DNA of 64,000 bases from Sorghum bicolor (GCF_000003195.3 NC_012872.2:3658001-3722000); one strand, 5' to 3'. Shown: positions 1 to 14,274, counted from the first letter of the stretch. The notes: generated from the letters alone by a model not told the origin. Program-made: numbers and translations.

Positions 1-3000
1 GTGTTTTGTTCGTGAGTCGATTTGGAGTTGAGTCTTATTTTAGGGTTGGAGTGCACAAGTTCGTAGCAACTTCTTGTAGTCCTTCGTGATCTCTCATCTC
101 CTTGGCTCCTCTTTTAAAACCTTTAAATCTCCTTTTGAATCTCTCTCGTATTACTCCGAAATTGTTTCAATATCTATCAGGATCAATCTCAAATCCTTTG
201 TCATAAATGGAAAACCCCCCTTTTTCCATTCTCTTGGGCCAGGAACCCTTTCCCCCCTCCTCTCCCTCCAAACCGCCAGCCCAACCGACCATCAGGCCCA
301 GTCGGCCTTCCCCTCCTCGCCTTGGCCCATGCGCAGCAGCCACGGCCCAGCTGGCCTGCTCCCTACCTCCCCCCTCTTTGCCTCGGCCCAGCAGGCGACC
401 CGCGGCCCAGCTCCCGCGCGCCTTCCCTAGGCCCAGCCGCGCGGCCCAAGAGTGCCCCCCCAACCCTAGCGAAGGTAGCCAGGAGGGCAGCAGCCGCCAA
501 GGAGCACCCGCCGTCGCCCCCTGCCCCTCCTAAGCCCCGCCGCACCCGTGGCCTGGCCGCCCGTTCTGCTGCTGGATGAGCGCCACGCGGCCCGCCCACG
601 GCACGGACGCCGAGGATGGACGGCCATTCCTAGAACCCTAGCCCGCGCCCCTATAAAGAAGAAGCCGCGCAGCCGCCGCTCTGCTCCATTCCCCACGGCG
701 CCGCCCCCCCCTCCTTCTCTGCCCCCTCCATCCAGCAGGCGAACCCCGCGACCTCGACGTCGAGCTCGTGCCCCATCGCCCCCGCGCACCCGTCATCGTC
801 GAGCCGGCCATGGAGAGCTCCGTCCACGACCGTGCCGCGTCAACCTCACCAGGAGCCCTGAAGCTCATCTTCGCTGAACTTCGTCAAGCTCGCAGTCGCG
901 TCCTCGCCAAGCGCCATAGCCTCGACGGCCGCATCCTCCCTTCGCCAAGCTCCGTCCACGACGTCGCCCAAGGACCTCGCCACGCCGAGCTGCACGCGGC
1001 GTCCACGGCCCCGACCTCGCCTTCAAGCCGAGCGCGACATCGAGCCCCGACACGTCCCCGCCTCGCCCTCACCTCGGCCACGCCCCGGAGCTTCACCATG
1101 CCGCCGAGACCCCGACATCCTCCGCGACCGCGACGCCGACCTTCGTCCCAGCGAACCGCGAGCTCGCCAAGGCCACGCCGACGGCCGTGACCACGACCCT
1201 GACCTGGGACGCTGACACCACCGAAGCCGAACCCCGGCCGACCTGAAGCCCGCGACGCCCACGCCCTCGCCACCGGCCTGTCCTGAACCGTGAATCCGCA
1301 ACGCTCGCTGCTCCGCCAAACCGCGACATCATCTGTGTCAAGCCTACAGCATCGCTGTCTTCCCCGCTCGCCACTGCCGGTGAGCAACCAAAGCCTGAAG
1401 CCTTTCTTTTTCACGTAATCGTCATGCTCCTATCTGAGACCGGCCTTCGTGCCGCGATTCATCCACTGTTGCAGGGAAGTTTTGGTCCCGTTGTGTTTTG
1501 GCCGAAGAAGTGATGCCTTCTCGCTGCCTCCAGCCGAGCCGCAGCGAGCCACAGCCAGCCAAGCAGAAGACTTGCAGCTGACCTACGCCCTTCTTCGTGT
1601 TCGGCAAGGTCGAAACCCCTCCCCGTAAACCCTAGTCGACGTTGGAACTCTATATTAAATCATATTTGTTCATACATCATTTCGTTATCTATCATCTGTT
1701 CATGATCATACATCTCCGATCTCGTTTAATATATGATCTATCTTTATCCATGCCTGTGCCATGCCTTCGTGCCGGTCTAATTGATATATCTATCTCTCTC
1801 TATCTTGTGCCATGGAAATGTGCTACTCCGAGTCGTCATTGTGTCCTTGTGTTGTCAGTGGTCGAGTCGTGATTCTTTATGTGTTTGTCGTTGTCTGTGG
1901 ACCGTGCCGTCGAGCCGGTTGAGAGGGTGATGTGTTGAGCGTTGCGATCGCGAGTTTGTCTCGCCATGGCCGTAATGCCAAGCATGTCCCTTCTCTCGTG
2001 TTATCGTTGTTCTTGTGTTATTTGCCTGAGGGCCGAGCCTTCGAGCCGGTTAGGGGAATGGTAGTGCGTTCGACCATTTCGATCGTGGGTTCGTCCCGCC
2101 GTGATCGCGATGCCGAGCGTAACCCATCCCCTGTGATTAGTTGACTCTGTCGAGCTACGGTCGTTAGCTCTTGTTCTTGTCCCACAGACGTGGTCATCGT
2201 GGACTCGATGTCTTGATCGACGCGGATCTTATCCGCACACCCGAGACCTAAATGACCTAGTCGAGTGGGATACGAATTAGGGGACAACCGTCGTGGAACA
2301 GTCGGAAGCCAACTCGTTAGGTGAAGCTCATGGTCGCGAGACGCCTCGCCATGGCCATCGAGCCTATCCTATTTTTGTCGCATGTTTATCTTATCTATCT
2401 CGTATGCTTATGCCACCTAGACCCGGGCATTTCCCGTGGTTTCCGCGGTGACAACCGCATCGCCTGAAACTACGGAAATGACCTTGTGCCGATTCAGAAG
2501 CACCTAGGTTGAGAAGAGTTATGAGTTGGAGTAGATCGTGGGGTCGTATCTCTTTTAACCAATCGTCGTTCGTTCCATGGCGAGTTGGTCGAAAGAGTGT
2601 GATTCGTTCTTCTTCTCTCTTGTTCTCAATCCCATCGATCCAGTAAGATGTGGATTAAGCCTCTTTTGCTTGTTTGATGTTTCGTTTCCAATCCCGCGAT
2701 TTCCGCTGTTGCTATGGCGAGTGGGTCACACGAAGATGAATCTCGTATCCCTTCCCTGCCTTTTTGGTTCTTTGTGCTTAAACTCTTGTATGCTTGTACT
2801 TAATCAACCGTAGCATTTCTTTGGTTCTCGCAGTGACAACCGCACCGCTAAGAACCTTAGTGATGTCTTAGTGCATTTAGTGCACCTAGGTTGTGGCACC
2901 CTACAAGTAGTTTGAGCACTCGTGTCCTTGGTGTGTCACTCCCTCTTATGCCCTGTCTTTTGCCGTGGCATGAGTATTGGAAGGAGTAGACCACTTCCCT

Positions 3001-5282
3001 TCTTCTTCTCTCTTTATTCCACCCTCTCTTGGCTCTCGCCAACTACAATGGCGTATGGGTTGAGAGAGACCGGAACTTCTCGTGCTCATAGTCTTTACGA
3101 TTCCTGTCGATCTCTATGACACTTGGATCGAAAGACCGTAAGCTGTGGTGTTTGCTTAGAATGAGTTAGAGTCTAAGCCATTTATTAAAGCCGTACAGGT
3201 CGACACGATCGACCTGGGAAGTACCGGCTAGGCTAAGAGTCAAGCTTGTACTTGGTGAACAACCATTTCCGTTTCTTTTAGCCCAGGGATCGGACACCCA
3301 CCGAGAGGGCTAAGCCGTTTTCCTTTCGGTGCTCTTTCAGTGTAGTTGTCCTTTAGTGTTTTGTCGCCTCTTTTCACAGTCTTTCTAGGACTAGTGGATT
3401 GATTGTTTCGCCTTGTTTGTCGTTTACGAGGTAGTTGCTTCAGGTAGCGTTGATCGAATCGGAACCAGTTGAAGGAAGGACATGCAGATAGGAGAAAGAC
3501 CTTGGATGAGTACAACTACAAGTGAACTGAGGATCTTGGAAATGTCACTCGACAGGTGCCACGTCCCACCCAACCTCGTAGAATCCTATTAGACATGCAA
3601 TATGTAGATGCTAGTGCTTTACTTTTATGCAAATGAATTGAGATAGGTTGCATGGTAGAAATGCTTGTGAGCCATTGCCTTGTTGCAACCTATAACCCTC
3701 GCACACCCGCTGTTAGGTTAGACGCTTGCAAACTACTTGCTACTGCTTCTACTACGCATTATATCTGTGATGTGATGCATTGTGGAGGATTGGATGTGAG
3801 TGGATCAGGCACGTGGTGCCGATAACTGGTTAAGAAATGGATAATGGATTTGGGGAGATCTTGGCGTGTGTCTTGGGTGTGTGGTGAGGGTCGAGTCGAC
3901 CGAGCAGGATCTACGACGAGTCTTGGGACAAGTCTTGCCGGAGGACGCTACCTGGGCGTTCTCCACGAGAGATACCTGTGGCGGGTACATGTGACAGGGA
4001 GAGGTCCCAGAGTGGAGTGTCTTCGTGGGACGAAGCACCGGGATGGGAGGTGCTGTTTAGCACGGGGTAATCGGATGTCCCGTCGAGCGGGGCATCGGTT
4101 GGCCCCTCGTGAAGATGTCCTGTTCGGTCACCCTAAGGACTGAGATGTTCTGAGAACCGGTTCGTAGGAAGCCTTGCACCCCACTCGCTCTTATGGGGAG
4201 GAGACGGATGTACGACCAGTTAGGGCGGTGCCACTACTACTAGGTTGTTGGTAGACAGTGTAGGGAGGTACGGGCATGAGGACCCACACCCTCCTAAGAC
4301 AGCGTAGTGACCTTTGGGGGCCCGGTACTACGCCTCACAGTCTCAGCGTACCGGTGGTACTCCGGTATGGTCCCAGTTCTGAGTGGTAGGGTGGCATCGT
4401 ACTTAGTTGGAAGGCAGCCCGGCATCAGCCTAGGTGGGGCGCACCACCGATGATGGTGATCTTGTGGTTAGTGCAAACCTCTGCAGAGTTTCTGGTTGAT
4501 CGATCGATACATATGCCGTTTACGGCTATGGACCTTTCCTATGTTTCCGCTTCACTTGACTAGAGAGAGGAGTCCCTTCTACCTTCCCCTGGGTTTGTGT
4601 TGGATCCGGCGTTGGCCGTTGAGGCAAGGCACGAGCGGGAGTCGTACTTGCCGCCTAGAGAGTGAGAGTGTGGTGAGATGTGTGTGATGGGATGGATGGA
4701 TGGATGTGTGGATGAGATGGAATAAAACTTGATGAATTATTATTATAAAATATTGATGAACTTGCATAGGAAAAACTACAGCTATACATAGGCCTCTTGA
4801 TATACCCTTTGCATTTCCACCTACCACAAAGCTACGCAAAAGCATAGGGTGGGAGCCAGTGGCCAGTACAAATCGTACTGAAAATTGTTTAGCAGGTGTT
4901 GAACGAGGTCTATGACGATAACTAAGGAGAATAGAAGGATTAGGTGGTCTCGTTCCTGCGCTCAAGTTTGGTTCGGAGATGAAGGCTACGCCCGCTGACA
5001 AACTACGCCGACTCTGATGATTGCACGTGAAGGAGGAGCCTTCACCGGATACGCGCTACATCGACTCTGATAAAGACCCGTGTGTGTTTCCGCTAGAAAG
5101 ACGATGTAATAGGTTTGTTGACCAAGAGTTGTAAAGTAAATGTGTTGTAATTTTGTTTCTAACGATGTATGACTATGATAAACAGCTGATATATGATAAT
5201 AGGATGGTTCAATTTTTGAATTATCACATTATAATTCGAATCTGTGGATTTTTCCCTTTTTGGAAAAATCTAGGTCGTTTCA
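1..5282. mobile_element. Probable LTR-retrotransposon non-coding region (long LTR, left end outside window)
   Basis: No gag or pol domain can be read on either strand. The stretch has a GC-rich 5' part, a TATA-like box near 652 and a long middle rich in short genic-looking motifs. It ends in an A/T-rich tail that finishes TAGGTCGTTTCA near 5282. This layout resembles the long LTRs of grass Gypsy elements (Tekay/RIRE3-like). The left boundary is not in the window and no target duplication could be checked, so solo LTR, complete element end and fragment cannot be separated. Many short open frames occur here, but they are low-complexity Pro/Arg/Ala strings and are not called as genes. Confidence 0.4.
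652..657 (+). promoter_or_regulatory. TATA-like box in the putative LTR
   Basis: TATAAA sits in the context CCCCTATAAAGAAGAAG, after a GC-rich stretch and before a C-rich leader. That is the expected place for an LTR promoter. The assignment depends on the LTR interpretation. Confidence 0.35.
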
Positions 5283-7610
5283 CTGACTGAGCAGAGCCCT
5301 CGTCAACCACCAGTGCCACAGCTCAGGCAGAGGTTGCGCCTCGCCCACTCCCAAGCCTGGGCAAGACGACGCTTCCATCTTTCGTGCTCGTGCTAAGGCT
5401 ACTCGCCAAATCCTTGTGCCAAGGTCATAATGGGGCAGGTTGCAGGAGCCCGCGCCAAGTTTGCTCGCCGAATCCTACGCCGAGGATGTCGCCGGAGGCC
5501 ATGCCAGAGTTGCTCCCGCATCAGTGGGAGAATGGAGGCGCGATGGCCATCGACACGGAGGAGGTCGTCAGGCAGCACCAGAGCTCTTCGGTGTGGCCTT
5601 CTTCTCGTCTAGGGTTAGGATTGGGGGATGGAGGCACTGGCGAAGGAGGATAGGCCAGCGGGGGAAGGGAGGCGTGGGGGCGGCGCCGAGCGGTGAGGTG
5701 GGCGCGATGGGCCGGCGGCGGCGACGATGACCATCGCGGTAAGTGGCGCGGCTCGCGGCCTCTGGTGGATGGATGGAGGGGCGGACAGAAAGAAAGGAAG
5801 AAAACAGTTCACTGGATTGTGTAATCGTTGGTAAAGGTGGATAATTTCTTTCGAGCACCATGGTCAGGTCTATTTCAGAGAGTTTTAGACTTGAGAAAGA
5901 GGTACTTCAAGAAAATGAACTAGAGCTCTAATAACTCTACGGAGTTGGGTTGAGTCCAGCTCTAGCTTGGAGTTTGGCTCTAAAGCCATGCCAAATAGGC
6001 CTTTAATCTCTATCTCTACTCTGCACCCAAGAAGTCTCGGGACGAATCTGGTAAAAAATTGGACACACCGAAAAAAAATCTACCGTGAGAAAAAAAAAAC
6101 TCAGAAAAAAACACGCTCGCTCTATTCGATTCTTTCCCTCCTGTCTCTGTCGGACTGTCGGAGTTCCAGAACGATGGGCCTTCTCACTCAGGATGAGAGG
6201 ACGTGTCCAGTAGAGTCTAGTTAGTTAAGAATTAAATATTCTAAACTGTTATTAAGAATAATATATATAGATAAATTAGAAGTTTGATATTAGAGTATTA
6301 ATGTCCGGATAGAATTCTGTATTCGGCTTATATACACTTGGCCTATATATATGGATCAGTTAATAAGAATTATAAGAAGAGCCAAGGCTCGGCCACGCTG
6401 GTCCGGGGGCCGGGCTCCTCTCCTGGTTGCTGGAGACACCAATAGCTATAGTACAGATTTCCTTCAAACTAAAAAAGAAATAAAACTAAAAAAAGCTACA
6501 TACATAGATGATGTGCTGCAAAAATGAGGTAGGGAGCAGTCGTTGCCTAGGACTTAGTGAGTATTTTAGTTTAAAACCTAAAACTATTTATTGTCTAATT
6601 TTGCTTGTGTTTTGTATAATTGTGTTTGTTTGAGGTGTTAAAGTTTAACACGTACTGTAGTATTTTTGTTTTATTTGATAATTATTATCTAATTATGGGC
6701 TAATTAAACTTAAAAGATTTGCCTCGCAAATTACTCTCTTTCTAGCTGTATTTTTAGTTTAGTAAATGGTCTACACTTACTCCATGCATGTGTCCAAACA
6801 TTTGATGTGATGAGAGTTAAAGTTTAACTCTGAAAACCAAACAGGGCCTTAGCAGCTCTATTTTTACTTGAAAATTGATAAAACAACAACATCATCATCC
6901 TTCTTACTTGCACACAGTTTCTGAATCGACATTGACATCTTTGGTCGATCTTTGATGTTGCATTTGTGTTCTACTGTGTTACTAAACATGAGCTTGTTGA
7001 GCCTACATCCACTCACCTATTGAGACTGAGCTTCAGCCACATCGTCCTCCTCCTCCCTAACTCTCTCACCTTCCTGCTATGCACCGACTTCAAGAACTAT
7101 GAACCCTAAGCAGCACAAGGGAGAAAAAAGGGGAAGGAAGAGAACTCGCTCAAAATCTAATCCACATCCTACGTATCTGCACCATGGATCTCAACTAGAA
7201 CTAGACCATTGTACTCGATGTCCAAGATCCAAGAACCCTAAAGAAGGAAGAAAAGACGAGGATGAAGCGAAGAGCAAGGGGATCATCGCCATGAAGGATG
7301 AGGAAGGTGAAGAAAGTAGGGTTGGAGTCGATGGTGTCGCCGTCCCTGCCGCCCCGTCGTCGCCTCCACTACGTGTGCTTGTGGTCTCCTCGCCTTTGGT
7401 TCTCGCTTCGTACCTCGCGCTGCCTCCATAATCTGATCCAGAGGGTAGGAGGTGTGGCTTTGTTCTGGGCCATGGAGAGGGCGAAATGGACAAACTTGGC
7501 AAGTTTCTCCTTTCCGAGCTAGGGCAAACCAAACAATATTTCAAGCAAGGCCTGGCTTCGAAACGGGCTAGAGACAATCCACGTGGAACGGGCCATTCCA
7601 GCTAAAACGA
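5283..7610. other. Intergenic, transposon-derived debris
   Basis: A GC-rich island lies at about 5290-5760 with short open frames, none with a recognisable domain. It is followed by A/T-rich DNA. At about 6600-6845 there is a degenerate copy of the Tourist-like MITE family, recognised by a phrase like TCTAATTATGGGCTAATTAA and by a closing AAACAGGGCC. A Lys/Arg/Asp/Glu-rich open frame starts near 7099 but looks like nothing known. No gene is called. Confidence 0.5.
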
Positions 7611-7617
7611 ACAAGTC

Positions 7618-7875
7618 CTTGGGCGACTCCAACAGTTTAGCTATTCTTATTGCAGAGACTATTATTTGTATAGCAAAAAATAAGCTCCAATATATATACT
7701 ATCTAATTTTGTAAAATAAAATGCTAACTATTCTTTAATTTTCAGTGGCCATATATAGCCAACCCTAGACGTTAGTTATATGACTTTATAAATAACAAGG
7801 CCCTCTTCTTTTTTTTAAGAATTTTTTATTTTACAAAATACTAAATAATAAATTTAGAAGGTATTGGAGGTGCAT
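7618..7875. mobile_element. Possible MITE remnant upstream of PIG-T
   Basis: An A/T-rich block is bounded by GGGCGACTCCAACAG on the left and TATTGGAGGTGCA on the right. These ends are imperfect inverted copies. No clear target duplication is visible, so this is tentative. Confidence 0.3.
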
Positions 7876-8175
7876 TTTACTTGCCTTTTCATCGTCATGT
7901 CATGGATTCGAGCCAAGCGGCGGCGGATGCGAAATGGCAGGCTCGTAGTCGTAGCGACGCAACCGCCGACGTGGGGTTTAAGCGCAGCAGGGCAAGCACA
8001 ATGACAATGGGGAAAACAACAACGTTGTTAGAACTGTTCGCCTTCCAATGGGCTTCTCTCAGCGTCGTGCCTACGCAGCCCAATGGGCCCAAACGTGGTG
8101 TAACAGTTTCTCTCGCGCGTGTCTCCCATCGCTCGCCGTCTTCTACCTCCGTCTGTCGAAAAAAAGAAGCCGTCC

Positions 8176-11100
8176 ATGGCCGCACATAGCAGAGGGCATC
8201 CGGCCATGAGGGAAAGGGGGTTCTCGCCGGCGGGGAGACCGATCCTCTTCGTGTCCCTCCACTTCCTCTTCCTCTTTACCGCCGCCGCGGCGTCTGCGGC
8301 GGCGCCTGAGGAGGAGAAATTCACGGAGGAGCTGCTCCTGCGGCCGCTCCCGGACCGCAAGGCGCTGGCCCACTTCCACTTCCGCTCCTCTGCGCCCCCC
8401 GCTGCCTCCGTTGGTCGGCACCACCACCTCTTCCCCAAGGCCATCTCCCAGCTGGTGCGTGCCCCGTGCGTCCACCTCCACTAGGAGCAGATCTCTGATG
8501 TCGCTGACTTAGGGTTTATGTTCCAACTGTATACGGCTTTAGTTCGTCGTTCATACTGGTACATTAGCTTGGACTAGCATGTAACTAGATAGTTGTGGTT
8601 GTAGATCAATAGCACGTTTGATCTGTTTGTGGGTACTCCACTGGGGCAGTGAGGCAAGCAATTGCTTTGCTGCAAAGATTTTGATTTTGGCAAATGTACA
8701 TAGTTGTACTAAGATGGAGATCTTTACTTTGCATTTATTTCATTTTTCCACCGAATGTTTGTTTATCAAGTTGTCAAGGTATTAGTTGAATGTTGCAATC
8801 CAAGTGCTGATTTGTTTTTACCCAAATTTGAGCCGAGGTGGTCTGGAATCGCTGTAAAGTTTAAGTTTTGTAATTTGATCAAAGGCTCTAGCCCAGCTTG
8901 ATTAGAAATGGGCACAGTAGTTGGTCGGTTTGTACTTTGTAAGACAACAAGTCAATGACCCTGAGTATTGGGGGGTCTTTGAAATGGGCACAGTAGTAGG
9001 TGGGTTTGTGCCTATTAGGCATTAGCCCCAAATCTTGGTGGGTTTGAGAATTTTACTCTGTATTCTTTTGTTGCCTATTAGGTTTACATATAATAAGCTA
9101 TGCCTTGTTTACACCTTTAAGTCACAACAGCCTGGGCGCTGAAGAAAGAGGCCCTCCTTTTCTTATGTGCTGCCACATTTTATGAATGACTGAGAATCTC
9201 TATTGACATTATTCTGCTTTGTCAAGACCAGGTTAAAAAATATCATATTAGCGAGTTGGAGCTATCTTTCACCCAGGGAAGATGGAACTATGAGCAGTGG
9301 GGTGGATTTGAACCTATGTCAACTAATAATGCAAAGCCTCCTGGTGTTGAGCTGTGGGCAGTTTTTGATCTTCCTTTGTCTGAAATTGATGCAACATGGA
9401 AGAACCTGACACATACACTCTCTGGCCTGTTTTGTGCATCCATCAACTTTTTGGAGTCTTCAACTGCATTTTCTTCCCCTCGTTGGGGATTTAAATTGAA
9501 TGAAGGCAATTTGCGATATGGTGCATTGCCTCGTGAAGCAGTATGCACTGAGAATCTGACACCTTGGTTGAAACTTCTTCCATGTCGTGACAAATCTGGG
9601 ATAGCTGCTTTGCTGTACAGGCCTTCAATTTACAAAGGATATTACCATTCGCAAAAACTGAAACTGAGATCCTCCCAGTCACTTGGTATTATTCTTGATC
9701 AAACTCTGACTGTTGTGCTGCAACCAAATAGTGTAAGTGGCGAACAGCTACATTCCAATCATGGTCAACTTCAGCCCAACTGGTCCATGAGACATCTTTT
9801 CAACAGAAAGTTGTCAGGGAAATGCCTTGTTTCTAAATCCAGCAGAGTATTCATTGAGGTTGATAAAGGCATTGTTGACAAAGTTAACAAATCTGGAAGT
9901 GATCTTTCTTGGAGTAATGAATTCTTTGTATTGTCTAATAGCCCGGACAAGTTGATCAAAGGTCAAAATCACTTAATTCAATCTTCTTCTTTATATGTAT
10001 ATGATGCAAGTAACTACAGTGACGAAAAACCTTTGGATGTGGGCATAACTTGGAAGCTTCCCCTGATATGGACTTGCACCCCATCACCTTTTCACGCAAG
10101 CAGATTTCTTATGGGCAGTGGAAATGAAAGAGGGTCAATTGCTCTGTCGTTTATGTCCACTAATCTTCATAAGCAGATATCTGGCAACCCAACTGATTGT
10201 TCAATAAAGGCAGTTATTTTCCAGGTTGTTCCATGGTATGTTAAAGTCTATTATCACAGCCTGGAAATATTTATAGATGGGAGCAGGAAGACTGTGTCAG
10301 AAGTAGTTGACAAGATTCATGTCATTCCTTCAGAAGACAAGCTTTTGCCTGGTACCCTGGAGATGCTACTAAGATTCCCTTGCAGTATGCAGTCAGGAAC
10401 TCTGACATTGGATTTTGACAAGGTAAGCTCTGCTGCTTAAGTTACTTGAATGTACATTGGGTAGAATTTCACATATTTCTCACTTGGTGCTTCGTCCTGA
10501 GTCTTCATTTGTTATTTGCCCCGGGCAGTCTTAATGCAATGACCGGAACTAAACATTGCGCTTTTAACTGCACAATAAATTTCAGGGGTTCCTGCATATA
10601 GATGAATATCCTCCTGATGCTAATCAAGGATTTGACATTCCTTCAGCTTTGGTTAGCTTTCCTGAGTTCAGTTCTGCTCGAAGTTACCCTGAAATTGATC
10701 CAGTACTTGAATCTCCTTTACTAGAAAATTTCCAGGTACACCCTCAGAGATGTCATGAACTGATGAGTTGTCTAGTACTAGCTGATTTCCTTGCCATACA
10801 TGAATATAAGTATTTGTGCTTCGTTACAATTGCAGTATGCCAATATCTCTGTGTTCTGCAGGAAAATAGTGTTGTGAAGTCGTATACAGAAGTATTGCTC
10901 GTTCCCCTGACAACTCCTGATTTCAGCATGCCATACAATGTCATCACCTTCACATGCACTGTCTTAGCTCTTTACTTTGGCTCATTATTGAATGCTCTGA
11001 GACGAAGAATTGGCGAGGAAGAGAGGGAGTTGAAGAAAACAGGTAAGCACAAATATTTATGTTGTTTGGTTTCTGTTTTCTGATGCCTTGTGTTACACAA

Positions 11101-13357
11101 AAATGATTACTTCAGTCTTCAGATGATAATTTGGTTGATGCCTTGATGGTATTCTTCCCTTTTATCTGATTGTAAATCCAGTACTCTGTACTCAAGGACA
11201 ATATTAACGTAGACATCAGGGGATGGTTGATGTTATTTTCTCTTTGGGATCTAAAATTAAAACCAGTTCTCTACTAGGGTCATTAAGACATCAAATTTTG
11301 TATGAGTTAGTATGGTTGATGTTTGTAGTGCCAGACAGCTTGTGCTCTAGTATGCAGGGGAGTTAATCATACTTGTATAACAGCTACATTCAATGCAGAA
11401 TAAATTTTGTTTTCTTTGTGCAGTCACCATGCCTGCTCTTTTTTCTCGAACAATCATGCCTCCTCTTCTAGAGAGAATCAGAGAAAAGTTGTTTCTTCAA
11501 AATTCGATGTAAAGGATGGAGTGCAGCTTCATATGTTGAAAGAATTTAATAATTAACATTGTTTTGTTCAACTTACAATTTCCAACCCTACCTTGAAACA
11601 AGTTACAGTGTTACATGCTAACAAGGTTACTTGAACACAATGTGCCTGTTTTCTTGCTCTAGATTTAGCTGGTCATGTTTCTGCTGTGTAGTGGTCATAC
11701 TGAAGAAGTGGCACCTCTTAGCAAGCATCCTTTATAGGAAATTTGCTGATAAATTGTTTTAGTTCTAGGAAAAAAAAATGTACTGGCTAAAAGAAGACAG
11801 TACTTGGTTTGAAGAAAGTATGGTTCAAAACAGTTTGGGAACCTTTTGTTTCTCGGACCAATTAGATTCGTGCCTTCAAAAAGGATTTGGATTCATGGCT
11901 CTTCTACAGTGTAATTTTCCATATGGCTTGCGGTACTTAACCGTTGTTGGACAGCAGACAGATTGGCAAAGACAAGGTTGCCATTTCTGGCGTCTTGCCC
12001 ACTTTGTGACCTAGCTCCTGAAATTATCAACCATCTGTGGATCTGTGTGGTACTGTGGTTGCAAGTACAGTATAGCGTACTGTATTCTGAGAATTATCCT
12101 GCAGGCTCTAACACCACAACATGATGCCACTACTCTGGCTAGTCGAACCGGATTGTAAAGAGAGCAGATAAAGAGCACTGAGAAGGCCTAGATGCTGTTA
12201 TCATTTTAGTAACACGGGAAATAAGGAAACACTGTAATGATTGCGGTTTCAACAATGCTACCCTGAACATATCCTTGGTAGTGTGGACAGTAAGCGGAGG
12301 GAGCTCTATCGTTCAAGGCTGGGACTCATGGCCTCCAGAGCCTTTTCTAGTGTCTGTGTCCTTGCCTTTTGGTCATATGATCTATTTGATCATAGGGGAT
12401 GTGTGGATTTTGGGTGTGTCGCCTGTTTGGTGTTGTACACTTGGCTTTGATCTTAATGAAATGACCCATGGCTCTCCTACATGGTTCAAGAAAAGAAAAA
12501 AAAACTGTGCACTCTTTTATCAATGTGCTATTCCAATATTAAACAGGTCTCCAAGATAGAAAATCACTGCTTGATCTTTAACAGTAGGCTACTAAGCTTA
12601 TTCTCGAAGTTCCTGGGTCCATAGGGGTCAAGGAACATGGCGCACTACTTGCTAGAGGTTTTTGTAAGACACGGATGAAATTGTTCCTGAATTCCTGGGA
12701 CAGGGACGATTTCCTGGGATGAGGAACCCAGCTTCGACCTGTTTTCTGATACTACTAAGAACCGCCTTTCTATACATGAAGAGATAATAGTATTTGATTG
12801 TTTTTTAAAAAAAAACTTTGGTTGTTAGGAGTGGGACTAATGTTAACTGAACCCTTGGCACTAGCTTCCGTGTGAAATCCCTTGCATTTTCTTAACTGAC
12901 CTTGGCATATTTTTCTGCAAATTCACATATTTTATATTGACATTTACTTCCTATTTTGCCCCTATTGTGATGTACTCCCTCCATCCCAAACTATAAGTCC
13001 TGACATAATATATTTCTGGGTGCGTAGCAAAAGCTATGTACCTAGAAAAGCCAGAACTAAGTACAGTTTGAAATGGAGGAAGTACATGTAAGGGGGCTTC
13101 TGAAATATCTTAACAAATGTTGTTGATATTTTATTTTCCTGATGAAAAAGAACATGCTTCTTACCAGTATTAATTCTGTTACAGCCACAAGGCGTGGACT
13201 CATTCCTCAGTTGCTAGCTAAGTTAAGGGGGCAGAAGGTGGATCCAACAGAGTCAGGGTCTTCATCTGAATCGAGTGGATCAAAGAAGCTGCTATTCAAG
13301 GTTGTATTTGTTGCAGTAGCGGCAGTTCTATTTCACTATTTCTCAAACAACAGTTGA
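8176..13357 (+). CDS. PIGT: GPI transamidase subunit PIG-T (Gpi16 homologue)
   Basis: This is a subunit of the ER GPI-transamidase complex, which joins glycosylphosphatidylinositol anchors to the C termini of proteins. Five exons join in frame: 8176-8454, 9232-10422, 10586-10735, 10862-11042 and 13185-13357, giving 657 residues, the usual plant PIG-T length. All introns are GT-AG. The start gives a hydrophobic signal peptide (core [10 protein letters not shown]) ending near residue 37. The luminal part has family motifs such as [12 protein letters not shown] and a Trp/Pro-rich central domain. A membrane helix lies in exon 4 ([17 protein letters not shown]). A final hydrophobic stretch ([14 protein letters not shown]) sits just before the stop. 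Intron 4 is 2.1 kb and carries a Stowaway MITE. An upstream in-frame start at 8119 exists but would bury the signal peptide. It converges with the minus-strand gene at 14275. Confidence 0.93.
12975..13082. mobile_element. Stowaway-type MITE in PIG-T intron 4
   Basis: The terminal inverted repeats read CTCCCTCCATCCCAAACT on the left and the imperfect mirror AGTTTGAAATGGAGGAAG on the right. They are flanked by TA on both sides, as expected for Tc1/mariner-derived Stowaway elements. It lies about 100 bp before the last PIG-T exon. Confidence 0.8.
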
Positions 13358-14274
13358 GACTTAACATCTGTATCTAAAATTTTGGGCTAGTTTGGACTGT
13401 GGAGCCACGGCGGTAGAATGTACCATGTTGTGTAACATATGTATTGCCTGTAAATTTGCTTGCTTCCAGGCGCTATTTTGTCATCCTAGATTCTTGATGA
13501 AAGCAGAGCTTGCTGTCCCTTGATTGTACCAGGTTCCCTTTTTTTCCAGGAACCCACTATACACTTTTTACGTTGATCTAAGTATCTAACCACCACATGC
13601 AGCAGCTGATCAGCATCTGTGCACTTTTCTTGAGCACGTTGGTTTATCTAAAAAGTCATGGTTGAAAGTTGAAAGCACTGTTTGCTGATTTGTTATGAGA
13701 GAAAAATATTGTTGAATGACTGATAGATTTGGCAGCTTAAGCAAACATGCTCTTAAGTAGAATGTACTGTATTCCATAAGATCATTTAGTTTAGTCAGAT
13801 TTGTTGGTCTCAGAGAAAAAGTATTGGCATCTGTTGGTATGGTTGCAGGAAAGAGTCCCAAACACACACAAAAAGAAGTCCGAGCCAAAAAAAAATTGTC
13901 ATTCATTTCCCTGAGTTCAAATTTTATGGGATGAGAGATCATATCCTATGTTAGAAGAATATACTAATAAATAAATAGAATTTTCTAGATCTGCCAAACC
14001 CGTTCGCTTGTCTTTATCAACCGTATTTTTTCTACCGGCCAGTAGTATTTTTTTCTTATAATAAATCAGCTAACAGTAATTTTAGCGATTTTTAGACCAG
14101 CGAACAGATTGACAGCATCTGTCTGGTGCAGTCGCTTGTGAATCCAAACAAAATCCGAGGATAGTTGGAATCGTCAATGCTACTACGGAGGAGTACATCA
14201 CAAACAAACTCCTGAATTCTTACATGCTGATATATATGGGAAAGAAACTGGTGTGCTCTCTAGAGAGATTCGAC
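13358..14274. other. Convergent intergenic region between PIG-T and the 174-aa gene
   Basis: This holds the PIG-T 3' UTR followed by A/T-rich DNA. No open frame looks real. A small inverted-repeat element is listed separately at 14001-14107. Confidence 0.6.
14001..14107. mobile_element. Small MITE with CGTTCGCT-type ends
   Basis: The left end CGTTCGCTTGTCT and right end AGACCAGCGAACAG are imperfect inverted repeats around an A/T-rich core. No certain target duplication was found, so the superfamily is not assigned. Confidence 0.4.

Noticed and set aside
322..1414. Several overlapping open frames on both strands in the first 1.4 kb
   Set aside because: Low-complexity Pro/Arg/Ala products in all frames, typical of GC-rich LTR sequence. 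None resembles gag or any known protein.
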